In this document: one piece after another, positions 35,801 through 47,600 of the stretch
How positions within the stretch are numbered: position 1 is the stretch's first letter
Layout of the letters: each line of letters begins with the position of its first letter
Assembly: GCF_963676685.1 (NCBI RefSeq)
Contig: NC_092347.1
Span: forward strand, 90,584,592-90,648,591
DNA: 64,000 nucleotides
Origin: Mytilus edulis
Lineage: Eukaryota; Mollusca; Bivalvia; Mytilida; Mytilidae
Direction: 5' to 3'
Position numbers and translations under genes: made by a program
The notes under the pieces: generated by a model
The model's database searches: none
Seen by the model: the letters and a program-made list of their open reading frames with translations, nothing else
What the model was told of the DNA's origin: nothing

Positions 35801-37977
35801 CAAGGGGAAATTGGGGAAACAAAAGGGGGGATTGCTACATAACACCGGTATATTTGCAAAGGTATATTACTCAATTAATCATTAAAGTGAATTTTCAGTT
35901 TCCTAACTTCAGCAAAACACTTCAAAATAAAGCAAAACCCATACCGAATGGTGAGCTTTTAAAGCGACAATTAATGGGAACAAACTGCCCCTCTACTTGC
36001 CGACTTGTTTCTTTATTATTATGAGGCTGACTTCATGCAGGAACTTCTTAGGAAGAAAGATAAGAAGTTAGCAATATCCTTTAACTGTACTTTCCGCTAT
36101 ATAGATGGTGTTCTTTCACTAAATAATTCAAAATTTGGTGACTATGTGGAACGAATCTATCCCATCGAACTAGAGATAAAGGATACTACAGATGTAGTTA
36201 AGTCGGACTCATATCTTTACTTACATCTAGAAATTGACAATGAGGGTCGGTTGAAAACAAAATTTTACGACAAAAGAGATGATTTCAGCTTTCCAATTGT
36301 GAACTTTCCATTTTTAAGTAGCAACATTCCAGCAGCACCTGCATACGGAGTATATATCTCCCAATTGATACGATATTCCCGTGCTTGTATTTCCTATCAT
36401 GATTTTCTTGATAGAGGGTTGCTGCTCACAAGGAAGCTATAAAACCAAGAGTTCCAAATGGTGAAGTTGAAATGATCCCTTAGTACATTTTATGGACGCC
36501 ATCACGAGTTGGTTGACCGTTATGGAATAACCGTTTGACAAATTATATCGGATATGTTCCTTACGTAGTAACTACAATCCCCTTCCCTTTCATGAATGTG
36601 ACCTACCGAATTAGACTATTTACCGGATTTGTTATCACATAAGCAACACGACGGGTGCCAAAGTGGAGCACTTGAGATCACCCCTAATTTTTTGGTGGGG
36701 TTCATGTTGTTTATTCTTCAGTTTTCTATGTTGTGTCATGTGTGCTGTTGTTTGTTTGTCTTTTTCATTTTAAGCCATGGCTTTGTCCGTTTGTTTTAGA
36801 TTTATGAGTTTGACTGTCCCTTTGCTACTTTCGTCCCTCTTTTACTGAATAACAGGCTCCCGATTTTGGGACAGGCACAGACATTGTGTCAGTGGTTAAA
36901 CATGTTTGCGGGCACCCAACCTTCCCTTTGATGTGACAACATAAGAAACAAGAATGTTCCATAGTACACGGATCATCCACTCGCATTATAATTTTTAATG
37001 TTCAATGGACTGTGAAATTGGGGTAAAAAAATGTAATTTGAAATTCAATTGGAAAGAGCATACCATAGGGAACATGTGTACTAAGTTTAAATTTGATTGG
37101 ACTTCTACTTCTACAAAATCTACCTGGAACAAAACTTTAACCTGAAGCGGGACAGGCGGATGGACGAACGAACGAACGGACGAACAAAGGGACGAATGGA
37201 CGCACACACCAGAAAATATAATGCCCTTTACTATCGTAGGTGGGTCATAAAAATGGCCAAATCGATACAAAGCACAAAACAATACACAAAAACACAAAAG
37301 ACACCAAGTACAGAGCTGAGAGTTCTTGCAGTTACTGAAAGCTAGTTAAAAATCAACAGCTAGAAACAAAAATAATGAATTTTAAGACTAAAATTTCAAT
37401 CAGAACATATCTAACATACATGACATACAAGGGATTTAACTGTACATATAAAAAAGAAGATGTGGTATGATTACCAATGAGACAACTCTCCACAAGAGAC
37501 CAAATGACACAGAAACTAACGCGACTATTAACAGTCTGAGAAAAACATGACCTTCTCCTAATCTGTTCAAGCAAAACTCAAAAGCTTCTTTAAATTAGCA
37601 ATAATTTAATATGCTTTAGGCTTTGTCTTACTCTTTGTTCAGGCTGTTGTCTCTTTGTACTGAGACTACTATAACACAGTAGTTATAGTAGTCTCAGCTT
37701 TGTAACATTCCCCATTTCCATTCTCTATATTATACTGACTATAATGAAAGTTTAGAAGCAACTATTTTGATTATCGCAAAAGTTATGCTATAACATATCA
37801 ACTATTCATTCACTGGTAAGAAACATATTTACCATATTTAGAATGAAGATCTTGAAAATCACGGGCTAAATTGTCCAGTTTTTTCATAATGAAGTTCAAC
37901 TTAGGTGTCCTGGAAAACTCTCCATTTATGGTTTCAACGAAATAGCACACTGTTAAAATAATCCAGAAATACTGCAT
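32838..37977 (-). CDS. Secreted C1q-domain-containing protein (three exons)
   Basis: Exons on the minus strand: 37977-37833 (ATG at 37977), 33886-33803, and 33235-32838 (stop). All junctions are GT-AG and phases match (G|AA at both joins), giving 208 aa. Residues 1-19 (MQYFWIILTVCYFVETING) form a signal peptide. Residues about 25-80 are a Lys/Glu/Leu-rich coiled coil that includes the small middle exon. Residues about 85-208 are a gC1q domain, with the hallmarks GFYARR, F.AP.SGLYAFS, V.I.LN.GD.VWVR and a final FSGFL. Bivalves encode hundreds of C1qDC lectin-like proteins, thought to act in pathogen recognition and as trimers; this one has the common 'signal - coiled coil - C1q' form. Intron 1 (about 3.9 kb) is full of retroelement debris. 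A GATAAG motif lies about 45 bp upstream of the ATG; any regulatory role is inference. Confidence 0.92.
33920..34278. repeat. Dispersed bivalve repeat ending GGTGAGCTAAAAA
   Basis: The block runs through CCCCCAAGAAAAAATGGCAT, GGTCCAGTAGTTTCAGATAA, GACGGACACCAAGTGATGAG and CTTACTTGGCCCTTTGGACC to the GGTGAGCTAAAAA terminus. I recognise this as a common bivalve interspersed repeat; no second copy lies in this window. It sits in C1q intron 1. Confidence 0.55.
34470..34785 (-). pseudogene. Reverse transcriptase fossil, Penelope-like, copy 1
   Basis: On the minus strand a degenerate frame reads FTFKYVDDVLF, then jumps directly to NCPFLSSNKPTTSAYGIYI and SQLIMYSRTCSCYIDF. In the intact relatives about 60 residues separate the YxDD active-site block from the PFLSSN block, so this copy has an internal deletion. 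Stops and frameshifts follow. It is in sense orientation relative to the C1q gene, inside its intron 1. Confidence 0.7.
35950..36850 (+). pseudogene. Reverse transcriptase pseudogene, Penelope-like, copy 2
   Basis: The longest open part (36005-36442) encodes FLYYYEADFMQELLRKKDKK, FRYIDGVLSLNN and YDKRDDFSFPIVNFPFLSSN, then a premature TAA. The active-site motif reads YIDG where the copy at 54657 has YIDD, so the second catalytic Asp is lost. A small deletion relative to that copy, just after MGTNC, shifts the frame upstream. The downstream 3' region (ACGACGGGTGCC, TTTGGTGGGGTTCATGTTGT) follows the copy at 54388-55617 closely, up to CGTCCCTCTTTTA. Confidence 0.85.
36945..37245 (-). repeat. R4 repeat, single-unit copy
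   Basis: On the minus strand this has the same order as 7193-7997 (CCACCTACGATAGTA, then CGTTCGTTCGTTCG-like runs, AGTTTTGTTCCAGGTAGATT, ...CCAATTTCACAGTCCATTG) but only one 169-bp unit. Confidence 0.75.
37446..37540 (+). repeat. R2 repeat, copy f (truncated)
   Basis: AAGATGTGGTATGATTACCA, then GAGACAACTCTCCACAAGAG and ACCAAATGACACAGAAACTA, after which the homology stops. It is upstream of C1q exon 2 in intron 1. The short antisense frame with SCLIGNHTTSSFLY is repeat-derived. Confidence 0.85.
37640..37735 (+). repeat. Retroelement 3'-end remnant interrupted by a 40-bp perfect hairpin
   Basis: GGCTGTTGTCTCTTTG is separated from TAACATTCCCCATTTCCATT by a 40-bp insert (37658-37697). The same block is uninterrupted in the related ends near 44060-44115 and 59435-59475. 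The insert is a 16-bp perfect stem (37660-37675 / 37682-37697, CTGAGACTACTATAAC) with a 6-bp loop. It is flanked by CTTTG at 37653-37657 and 37698-37702, as expected for a target-site duplication. Confidence 0.7.
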
Positions 37978-38548
37978 AGTTGTTCAGGTCTGATTTCTAA
38001 TATGCACTGATCTGGGTTATTCTTATCACTTCTTAGGAATAGTTATTTATTATCTATTTGCTTCTAAATTGGCAAATGACTTGACATTATTCTGTAGACT
38101 TGAGGGATCTATCTTTGAAGACCATATGTTGACCTCTAAATGTTTTGTTATCATTGAAATCATTGAGTGGTAGTCTCATTGAAGTATAACCCATATGTAA
38201 TTTATTTCATTGGATGGAAATGTGCACATGGAAAAGCCTTTAAAATAATTTGTCGCAACACAGAATGAAATTTAAGATTTGTGAAGATCGTCAATCATAC
38301 ATCAACTCAACTATACAAACAACCACATGATGGTACCAAAAACTTAAAAATATAAAATACATTTGTTGTCTGTTTTGCCTCGTGTTTTGTCCCGCGAAAG
38401 TATATACTAATACAAATAATCATAGGTGTAATACTGAATGTTCCTTCGGCACTTATTAAAACTACTAAGATTTAATGAGTGTGAGTGTTCTATTATGAAA
38501 GTTTCATTTCCTATAGTGTATAAACTCAGTGCCAAGGGCGTTGACACA

Positions 38549-39116
38549 TTAAAGTCATATGAAACCTCAAATTAAAAAAAAAATATGCATCTGTTTTTTA
38601 TAACTAAATGGATAGTTTTCATTATAAAACTTTTGTACATATACTTTTTTCTGAGGAAAATTCTTTAATTTGTCCACATTTAGAAGAAGTTTACTTATTT
38701 TTAATTGCTTGCTTCCAGGAAGCAATTCGCCGACATATTTTCCGTATGCATAGTGACCTGAGCGTAACCCTCCTCGTAAAAATCCGGTGATCGCATTACG
38801 CATGAATCTCTCATTAAAATAAACAATTATCTGATTGTACATGTTAAGCACGTGCTCAATACCCATGCTTTTTGTTATTTATTTACTATAAGGTGACAAT
38901 CGGTAAACTTCGGCTTCAAAACACGGCATTTAATGAGCAGCCATATTTGTTAAATCATAACAGACAGAGAGAAAAAAATTGACGATTATACGATATATTT
39001 GCGTAAATAATGATAAAATCGTGCACAGAGGACTTATTTTGTGATATATACATGCATTGGTTCAAGAATTGGAAAAACATTATTTTTCACCACTCACTCG
39101 TTTCATATGACTTTAA
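38549..39116. mobile_element. TTAA-flanked TIR element of about 560 bp
   Basis: TTAA at both edges (38549-38552 and 39113-39116) is followed inward by AGTCATATGAAAC and its exact complement GTTTCATATGACT. TTAA target duplication with short TIRs is the pattern of piggyBac- and Kolobok-type MITEs. No transposase is visible; the reading frames inside are shadows. It lies between the C1q gene and TMEM129. Confidence 0.65.
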
Positions 39117-39164
39117 CACATTTCCCTTTTTGAGGATATGATCATATCAAAAATCTAAATACAT

Positions 39165-39870
39165 GTTTAGATTCAGCATATCAAAGAATCCCAAGGATTC
39201 AATATTTCTTTTATATCAAACAAAGTTTAATTTTGGACCAATTCAAAACTGGCCCCATAAGTAAAAATCTTTTTAATACATGTTTAGATTCAGCATATCA
39301 AGGAACCCCAAGGATTCAATTTTTGTTGAAATGAAACAAAGTTTAATTTAGGACCCTGATTTGTACCAACTTGAAAACTGGGCACATAATCAAAAATCTA
39401 AATACATGTTTAGATTCAGCATATCAAAGAACCCCAATTATTCAATTTTTGATGAAATCAAACAAAATTTAATTTTGGGCCCCTAATTCCTAAACTGTTG
39501 GGACAAAAACTCCCAATATCAATCCGAACCTTCCTTTTATGGTCATAAACCTTGTGTTTAAATTTCATAGATTTTTATTTACTTATACCAAAGTTATGGT
39601 GCAAAAACCAAGAAAAATGCTTAGACATTCTATTATTTGGGCCCCTTTTTGGCCCCTAATTCCTAAACTGTTGAGACCAAAAACTCTTAAAATCAATCCC
39701 AACCTTCCTTTTGTGGTCATAAACCTTGTGTTCAAATTTCATAGATTTCTATTTACTTAACCTAAAGTTATAGTGCAAAAACCAATGTGTCTTCAGACGA
39801 TGACGACGACAACGCCATTGTCATACCAATATACGACCGCAAATTTTTTTTGTGGTCGTATAAAAAATGA
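39165..39870 (+). repeat. Modular repeat: three units of about 120 bp, two units of about 175 bp, hairpin terminus
   Basis: The module with TTTAGATTCAGCATATCAA starts near 39167, 39287 and 39409. A second module, starting CCCCTAATTCCTAAACTGTT, occurs near 39480 and 39654. The element ends with GACGATGACGACGACAACG and ATACGACCGCAAA...TGGTCGTAT, a small hairpin whose GGTCGTATAAA end is shared with the R1 repeat at 590 and 48240. Its frames (for example VINLVFKFHRFLFT twice) come from the repeat. Confidence 0.75.
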
Positions 39871-41611
39871 ATTCAAGAGATAGAATGCATACAGATGTAA
39901 CTTTGCTCACATTATCCCGAGTTTAAAACTAAAGTTAAGTTCTATAAGAAAAGTTTACATTTTAAGGAAGAAGTAACAGATGCCTTATGTTTTGTTTAGG
40001 AATGTTCTGTACTCTGATACTTCTATATATAATCAGCTAGAGTCCGTCTTAGTCTTCAATCTGAAAATTGACATAATTTTCATTGTCGTTGGCATGCATC
40101 ACCTTACAACCAGTATTTACACCAACTATACTTGATCTATTGTTTTAAGTATCTGACAAATAGACCAAACCACAAAAACTACACATTATAATTTATTCAA
40201 TGAAACATTAAGTTGAGGTCAAGGTTAGATGAAATCGGGGATGAAATCTGCAAGAGGGACATGTACCCTTTACAATCATTCAATACACCAAACATTGTTG
40301 ACATATTGCTTATATATAGCTTCTGAGATACTGACATGACCACATAACTTTAAAGGAAACTTTGTAAAATATGGTATCTGCATACAAGGTATGAAGCATC
40401 AAGGTCTTCTACCTTCTAAAATATCGAAATAGTTTATACAATTGCCGCCAGTTTGTAATACCTATGCCTCACATTCTGCATTTTTGTTGCAGGCATGACA
40501 AACATTACATCATTTAGTGTGCAAATATGGATTCATTTTAAAATTTAAAATAGAATTTTAGCATTGCTTTTTTGGCCTCATAAGAGCATCAGAAACTAAA
40601 ATAATTTATTCATATATAAATATATGATTTTAAATGAAAGACCCATTTCTTACCCGAAATAAGAATAATCACAGGTACAAATGTCATTCATGAACTATTT
40701 CCATGTATGAAATATGCCCATCTACATGTGTGAATGCATTTTGATAAATTTTTACTACAAGATACTAATAAATACACAACTGCCACCTTAAAGATAAATT
40801 TATGAATAACTTTATTGTATATGATTGATTAATTGATGTTTTCTTAATGTCCAGTTACAAGTATTTCATACAAGTTTAAGATGAATATTGTATTTGAATA
40901 CTTGCAGCTATTTTACTTTTAGAAAGTTAAACAAGAATGCACAATACTACAAATATCAGCATATCTTAATCAGAATTCAAAGTACAAGTATCAGAAAAGC
41001 AGAAATAAGTTATCATGACAACCTACCATGGTCATGTTGCAGACTAAATATGAAGTTGTTTTTGGTCAGCAGTGCCTATTTAAAACAATTTGAACATTTG
41101 TTGGAGGAACTGACTGAAGGAAAGGTCATTTGAAAATAACCTCCATTGTTGTGTGGGGTGCACAATATTTATTATTACCTGCTTGTTTCTTATTTGTAAT
41201 AAACCAAGTGTTGCATGTTAAAAAATAAACATATAGGCTTACTAAATTTTTCTTAAAACGAACTACTTGCTGGGACTGAGATGCAAATGACTTCCCATGT
41301 TTAATTGTTACACCATGTAAGTGTGCCCTAAATCTTTTGTTAGAATTAGAACATAGCTTGAAGATAATAACACATTTTCCAAATAACAAATACCAAAACT
41401 GAAATGTTGATTATTTACAAAGAAAAAAGTTTTAAAAAGTACTGATTAAATCTGTTTTCAGAATTCTTGAATGATCCTAAATGATCATTCTTTTCCCAGT
41501 AAAGAGGGGTTTCAAGTGACACGTATCATGTCAAGTGAAATTTGAACAAGCTTTTTCCTACACAATGTTTTGGATGCAATTTTTGAAACACAAACTTTTA
41601 ATATTTTAACA
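39871..41611. other. TMEM129: Non-coding stretch downstream of TMEM129
   Basis: AT-rich sequence without recognisable coding motifs. Part near 41600 must be the TMEM129 3' UTR. An AATAAA (minus strand, 41617-41612) overlaps the TMEM129 stop codon itself. Confidence 0.5.
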
Positions 41612-41612
41612 T

Positions 41613-44600
41613 TTATTTAACAATTTTACAGACATCTAAAACACAAAATGTTGCTCTGCATGTAGGACAGGGAGATTTTCCACTCATCCATATTTCAGGT
41701 CTTTGTTGATTCTGACGACTTGCAAACCATTTACCCATACATTCTAAACACCACATAGGTCGACAAAAGCACTGGACACAATTTCCAGCTTCTGGATCAT
41801 CACATAATTTTACAAGCTTCACGTCAGATTCTTTCTGCATACATCCAATACAATTATCACAATCCTGAAAAGATGACACATACAGACGTCTTAAAAACAT
41901 AAGTTAACATTAAAGATAATGATAAAGATCTTTTTGAAGTTTGAAAACAATTAGGGCATGCTGAAAATATAAACTAAATATATAAAAATAAATATAACAT
42001 TGCTGTTGAAAATGATTCATAAAATACATGTCATTCATTGACATTTGTAAAGAATGTATATAACATTAATTGGTACATATAATAATTGAAAAATTTAAGT
42101 TTGAAATATTCAAGTTATCAAATATAATTGAATTCTGTGACTTTGCCCTGTTCCTTTTAACTCCAAACAGCCCCTGACCCAATGTTTTAAGACACTAATT
42201 CATAACTTTCCTCATGAAAACATCTTTGAATTTTAACTTTTTTAACATTATCGACTTCTTGCACAGAAACAACTGAAAATGGTATTTTACATCAATAAAG
42301 AACTACAACTGCTGACAAAAATATGGCAAAATTGAAATTGGCAATATTGAACTTCACATCAATTTTGTCAGTAGAAAACAACATATTTAAATTTAAAAAG
42401 AATTGGTAGAACAGTTTTCAAGTTATTGCACAAAAAACTCTTTCTCCATATTGTCAGGTAAGCATTTCAATCCATATGTGTTTATCATTTTTTTTTATAA
42501 TATTTACATTGTACCCTATAGAGTACAGATTAAGGTGGAGGTTAATTACTAGGCTCACATTATACCTACATAGACTGCGTGCATAAGTTGACACTATTTT
42601 AATATCTGTTTACAATTTAATTTATTGAATATAAGTCTTTTTGAGGTAGAAGGATTTTCAATTGAAACTAATTCTGCTTTCTTATAGTTCAAAAGATGTA
42701 TTTTGTAATGATATGTTCACACATATGCCAAAGGAACAAGCATAAAGCTGCATTACAATTTATGACTAAAATTAGCAAAGACCCATCAAAACAACATTTG
42801 ATACAAAAATTTAACAATACTTTTAGATATTTGGATGATATATTGGCTCTAAATAATGACGACTTCAGTATGTATACTAAAGAAATTTATCCTGTAGAAC
42901 TTACTTTAAATAAAGCTAATGATAACAATGACCACTGCCCTTTCCTCGATCTTGATATCTATATCATAAACGGGAAGCTTAATACAAAAATTTATGATAA
43001 AAGAGATGATTTTTCATTTCCTATTGTTAATTATCCATTTTTAGATGGTGACGTTCCCTTGTCACCATCTTATGGTGTTTATATATCTCAACTTGTACGA
43101 TTCGCTCGTGTATGTAACAATGTATTAGATTTTAGCGAGAGAAATTTATGTATTACTGAAAAATTATTACACCAGGGTTTTCGATATCACAAACTGGTCA
43201 AAACATTTACTAAATTTTATCAACGGTATAAGGAAATAATTCGTAAATATAACTCAACATGCAGACATCTTATACGTTCAGGTATTTCACATCCAAAATT
43301 TTATGGAAATATTCTTTATAAAGCACAAAAATGTCAGTATTCTCCTCAGAAACTAACAAAACCTTTAAATAGACTTATTAAAAGGGGATATAGTTACGAT
43401 ACTGTTGTCAGGTCATTAAAGATTGCATATTTTGGCTTTAACATTGATTCACTGATAGGGTCTTTGCATCGGAACTAAACACATTTATTTCTAAAAAAAC
43501 AGTTGTTGGCATGACACGGGTTATGTTCTTCTCATATATTTTATGATAGTATGATACTAAACCCCTAACGGGAGGAATTGTACCTGATATTCATATGATG
43601 AAGACATAACCTTTCAATCAGTTTAATTGAGGTCTGGAGCTGGCATGTCAGTTAACTGCTAGTAGTCTGTTGTTATTTATGTATTATTGTCATTTTATTT
43701 ATTTTCTTTTGTTACATCTTTTGACATCAGACTCGGACTTCTCTTGAACTGAATTTTAATGTACGTATTGTTATTCTTTTACTTTTCTACATTGGCTAGA
43801 GGTATAGGGGGAGGGTTGAGATCTCATAAACATGTTTAACCCCGCCGCAATTTTGCGCCTGTCCCAAGTCAGGAGCCTCTGGCCTTTGTTAGTCTTGTAT
43901 GATTTTAAATTTTTGTTTCTTGTGTATAATTCGGAGTTTAGTATGACGTCCATTATCACTGTACTATTATGCATATTTTAGGGGCCAGCTGAAGGACACC
44001 TACGGGTGCGGGAATTCTCGCTACATTGAAGACCCATTGGTTGCCTTCGGCTGTTGTTTGCTCTATGGTCGGGTGGTTGTCGCTTTGACATATTCACCAT
44101 TTCCTTTCTCAATTTTATTATACTGTTATTTTTATTCTTAGAAATACCTACCATATTTAAAGGCAAACGAAAGTCATGATTGAGATTCACTTGTTCATGG
44201 AATGCTTCCAAAAACTGGTCACTTAAAGATTGCTTTATTACAATGTTCCTAGCATTTCTAATTGGCCCTGACAGCTTTTCTTTTAAATCTCTGTATTCCA
44301 ATGAATTTAGTCTGCAAAGTGAAGAGATGTATAATGTCATATGTAACTTATCAAAAGTGTAAGAAGGACCAACTTTCAAGATTGAATCATTAAATTCTAA
44401 AAATAATATATGATTCTTAAATTATATGTGGGAAATTTTCAGTTTTATTTCTGTGTAAAATTATACTTTTATGCAATGATTCCCTTAACAACTTTAAAGT
44501 CTAACTGCATGCAGCAAATGTATATCTTACTGGTTTCTTTTTCTCCTTGTTATATTGTTGTATAAATTTACAAAATGTGTACTATTGTGTTGAAGGCTGT

Positions 44601-47600
44601 ACTCTGACCTATAATTACTCACTATTTATACATTGTGACTTGAATGGAGGGTTTCGCATTGGCACTCATACCACATCTTCTCATTTATTTTTAAAAAAAT
44701 CATGAGTTTCCATTCCACTCAAATGAGTGCTAAGGGATGAAGGGCCATCTAGCATTTGCAACGAGCTGGGACTTTTTTTTCTGCTGAATGTCTTGCTGTG
44801 ACTCAGATTACAATCAACAAAAAGATGTTCTTTGTCTGGTGTTTTATTATGTACTTTTTCCATTGAAAAACTCAACTGTAGTTTTTTATACTTATAATTT
44901 TGAATTGTAAATTAACTTAACTATTTCAGTGACTTGCCTGATTTGACATGGTTCAAATTTTTTGTTGTTGTTACTAACTACAGTACTTGATTTGCCTGAT
45001 TTAAAATGGTTTAACTTTCTAATCGATATTAACTACTTGACTTGCCTGATTTGAAATGGTGTAACTTTCTTGTTGATACTAACTACTGAGATATTTAAAT
45101 ACTGCACTGATGTCATACTTTCATAGGAAAGAGAGTGTTCCTCTGATTTGGATAAAGTTAGATGAATATCATTTTGATGCGTTATATTTAAAAAATATGT
45201 GGATGTTTTCATAACCCATGAGTCTGTGACAATGACTCTTCTTCCATGTGGGCCGGATGTAAATTTGTCAAAACGGCGGAACTCAACATTTATAGAGGAT
45301 GCCACTGCTCTCCAACTTCCAGCATTATTAGTAAGATAACTAAGTTCTTTAGCAATCGGATGTCTGGACCAATTGTCTGTAGACCAGTAAAACACAACAG
45401 CTGATGCAATTATAATAATAAAGAGGCTAATTGTCAAATATATCTGCCAATACCATGCAAAGTAAGGAAACCAATAAAGATGTTGAAGAGGCGAGACATA
45501 TCTCAGTCCTAGAAAATAACCTGAAATGAAAAAAAAATTGTGCCACTTTAATTTATACTATAATATGTATACTTTAATCTAATCAATAAAACACATTGCA
45601 AACAAGACTTATAACCATGATAACCCTGCCTTTAACCTTTTGTTTATAATATTGATTACTAATAATTTTTTATCAAGGTTAAAATGGTGTTGTGTATTAC
45701 AAATGTTAAAATAAAAATGAGAATGGAAATGGGGAATGTGTCAAAGAGACAACAACCCGACCAAATAAAAAACAACAGCAGAGGGTCACCAATAGGTCTT
45801 CAATGTAGCGAGAAATTCCCACACCCGGAGGCGTCCTTCAGCTGGCCCCTAAACAAATATATACTAGTCCAGTGATAATGAACGCCATACTAATTTCCTA
45901 ATTGTACACAAGAAACTAAAATTAAAATAATACAAGACTAACAAAGGCCAGAGGCTCCTGACTTGGGACAGGCGCAAAAATGCGGCGGGGTTAAACATGT
46001 TTGTGAGATCTCAACCCTCCCCCTATACCTCTAACCAATGTAGAAAAGTAAACGCATAACAATACGCAGATTAAAATTCAGTTCAAGAGAAGTCCGAGTC
46101 TGATGTCAGAAGATGTAACCAAAGAAAATAAACAAAATGACAATAATACATAAATAACAACAGAATACTAGTAGTTAACTGACATGCCAGCTCCAGACTT
46201 CAATTAAACTGACTGAAAGATTATGATTTCATCATATGAACATCAGGCACAATCCTTCCCGTAAAGTCTATTAATATAACAATAAAAATTCTAAATATAA
46301 GAGACTTGGAATTTTGTACATTTATACTAGTCCAAATAATTATGACGTCTGGCAAGGCTATTTTTTTTCTTTTTGGGAAGTCGTCCCAGAAAATAAATAA
46401 AATAGCCTTGCCAGACGTCATAATTATTTGAACTACATTTATACCAGACACCTAAACGTTAACATTGCTGACAGCAATACAATTGATTGTTTCATTGCAT
46501 TAAAGAGAAAATAAGGATTTTATTGCAAATCAAGCCAAGGTATTTACAGAAAATCCAGACATTATCACTTTTAACATGTTTAATACATAAATTGATTTGT
46601 CTCTATAACATTTCAAACAGACTGCTCACTTTATTTTTTGAACATGTTGTGCTTATGTTTATGGTTACCAAAATAATCCTAAACAACCAATAAAAAATAC
46701 CTCCACTGAATTACTTAAGTTGAGCACACCATAATGGTGTACTTGAATTGGTACAAGTTTGTACTTGTTTTAAGGAATTCACTGCTAGCACTGCATGCAG
46801 TAATTCCCTATTTTATCAAATACAAAACTGTCAAATATAGGAGTACAAGAGGAAGGGCTGTGGTTTTTCTATAACATCTCCAAATATTTAGCTAGACATA
46901 AATAAAATCTCAGGTTCAGTACTGAAACAAAAAAAGGGTACATGATCCTGAATAAAACCCTAGCTATATATATATTGATACAAATAAAATCTATGATATG
47001 TCTCTTGATAAAACCAGTTAAGATGTACCCATCACCTCAGTGGCAGCTCAAGGGGGGGGGGGGGGGGGGGGGGGTTAGGGCAATCTAATTAAAAACCGAT
47101 CTCTCATCGCTTCTGTTTCTGATATGTCGCGTGGGAGATCTAACGACACCGGCTTTGAGGTCACATGTGAGTGAACTAAAAGTCATGAATTTATAAAGAT
47201 ATGCAAATGAGTTGACGACCTATTAATAAGCCAATCAAAAAAGTTTATGAATTATTATGACTGACGATTTCGTCGTAAATAAAATGAGTTAAATCCCTTT
47301 GCCTTACGTTAAACTTCCAAGATCGTGGAAGACTCAATTTCATTGGTCGAAAAAGACACACCTACGAGGTCACTCACATGTGACCTCAAAGCGGGTTTCG
47401 TTAGATCTCCCACGCGACATATCAGAAACAAGAGCGATGAGAGATCGGTTTTTAATTAGATTGGGGTTAGGGGTTCACCGGGGTCGGTGTTGGAACCTCC
47501 TTTTATTTTGACATTAATTAATATCAATACCCCTATGGGCCTTTAATTGGAAAAAAAGAAAAATATAATATATATCTTATCTTATCTAACTTATCTGGTC

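Noticed and set aside
35609-35845. 78-codon minus-strand frame
   Set aside because: No motif, no homologue recognised, lies in repeat-rich intron sequence.
44933-45036. Additional TMEM129 coding sequence in the second and third tandem copies
   Set aside because: Reading through gives an immediate in-frame stop; homology with vertebrate TMEM129 fits only the first copy.
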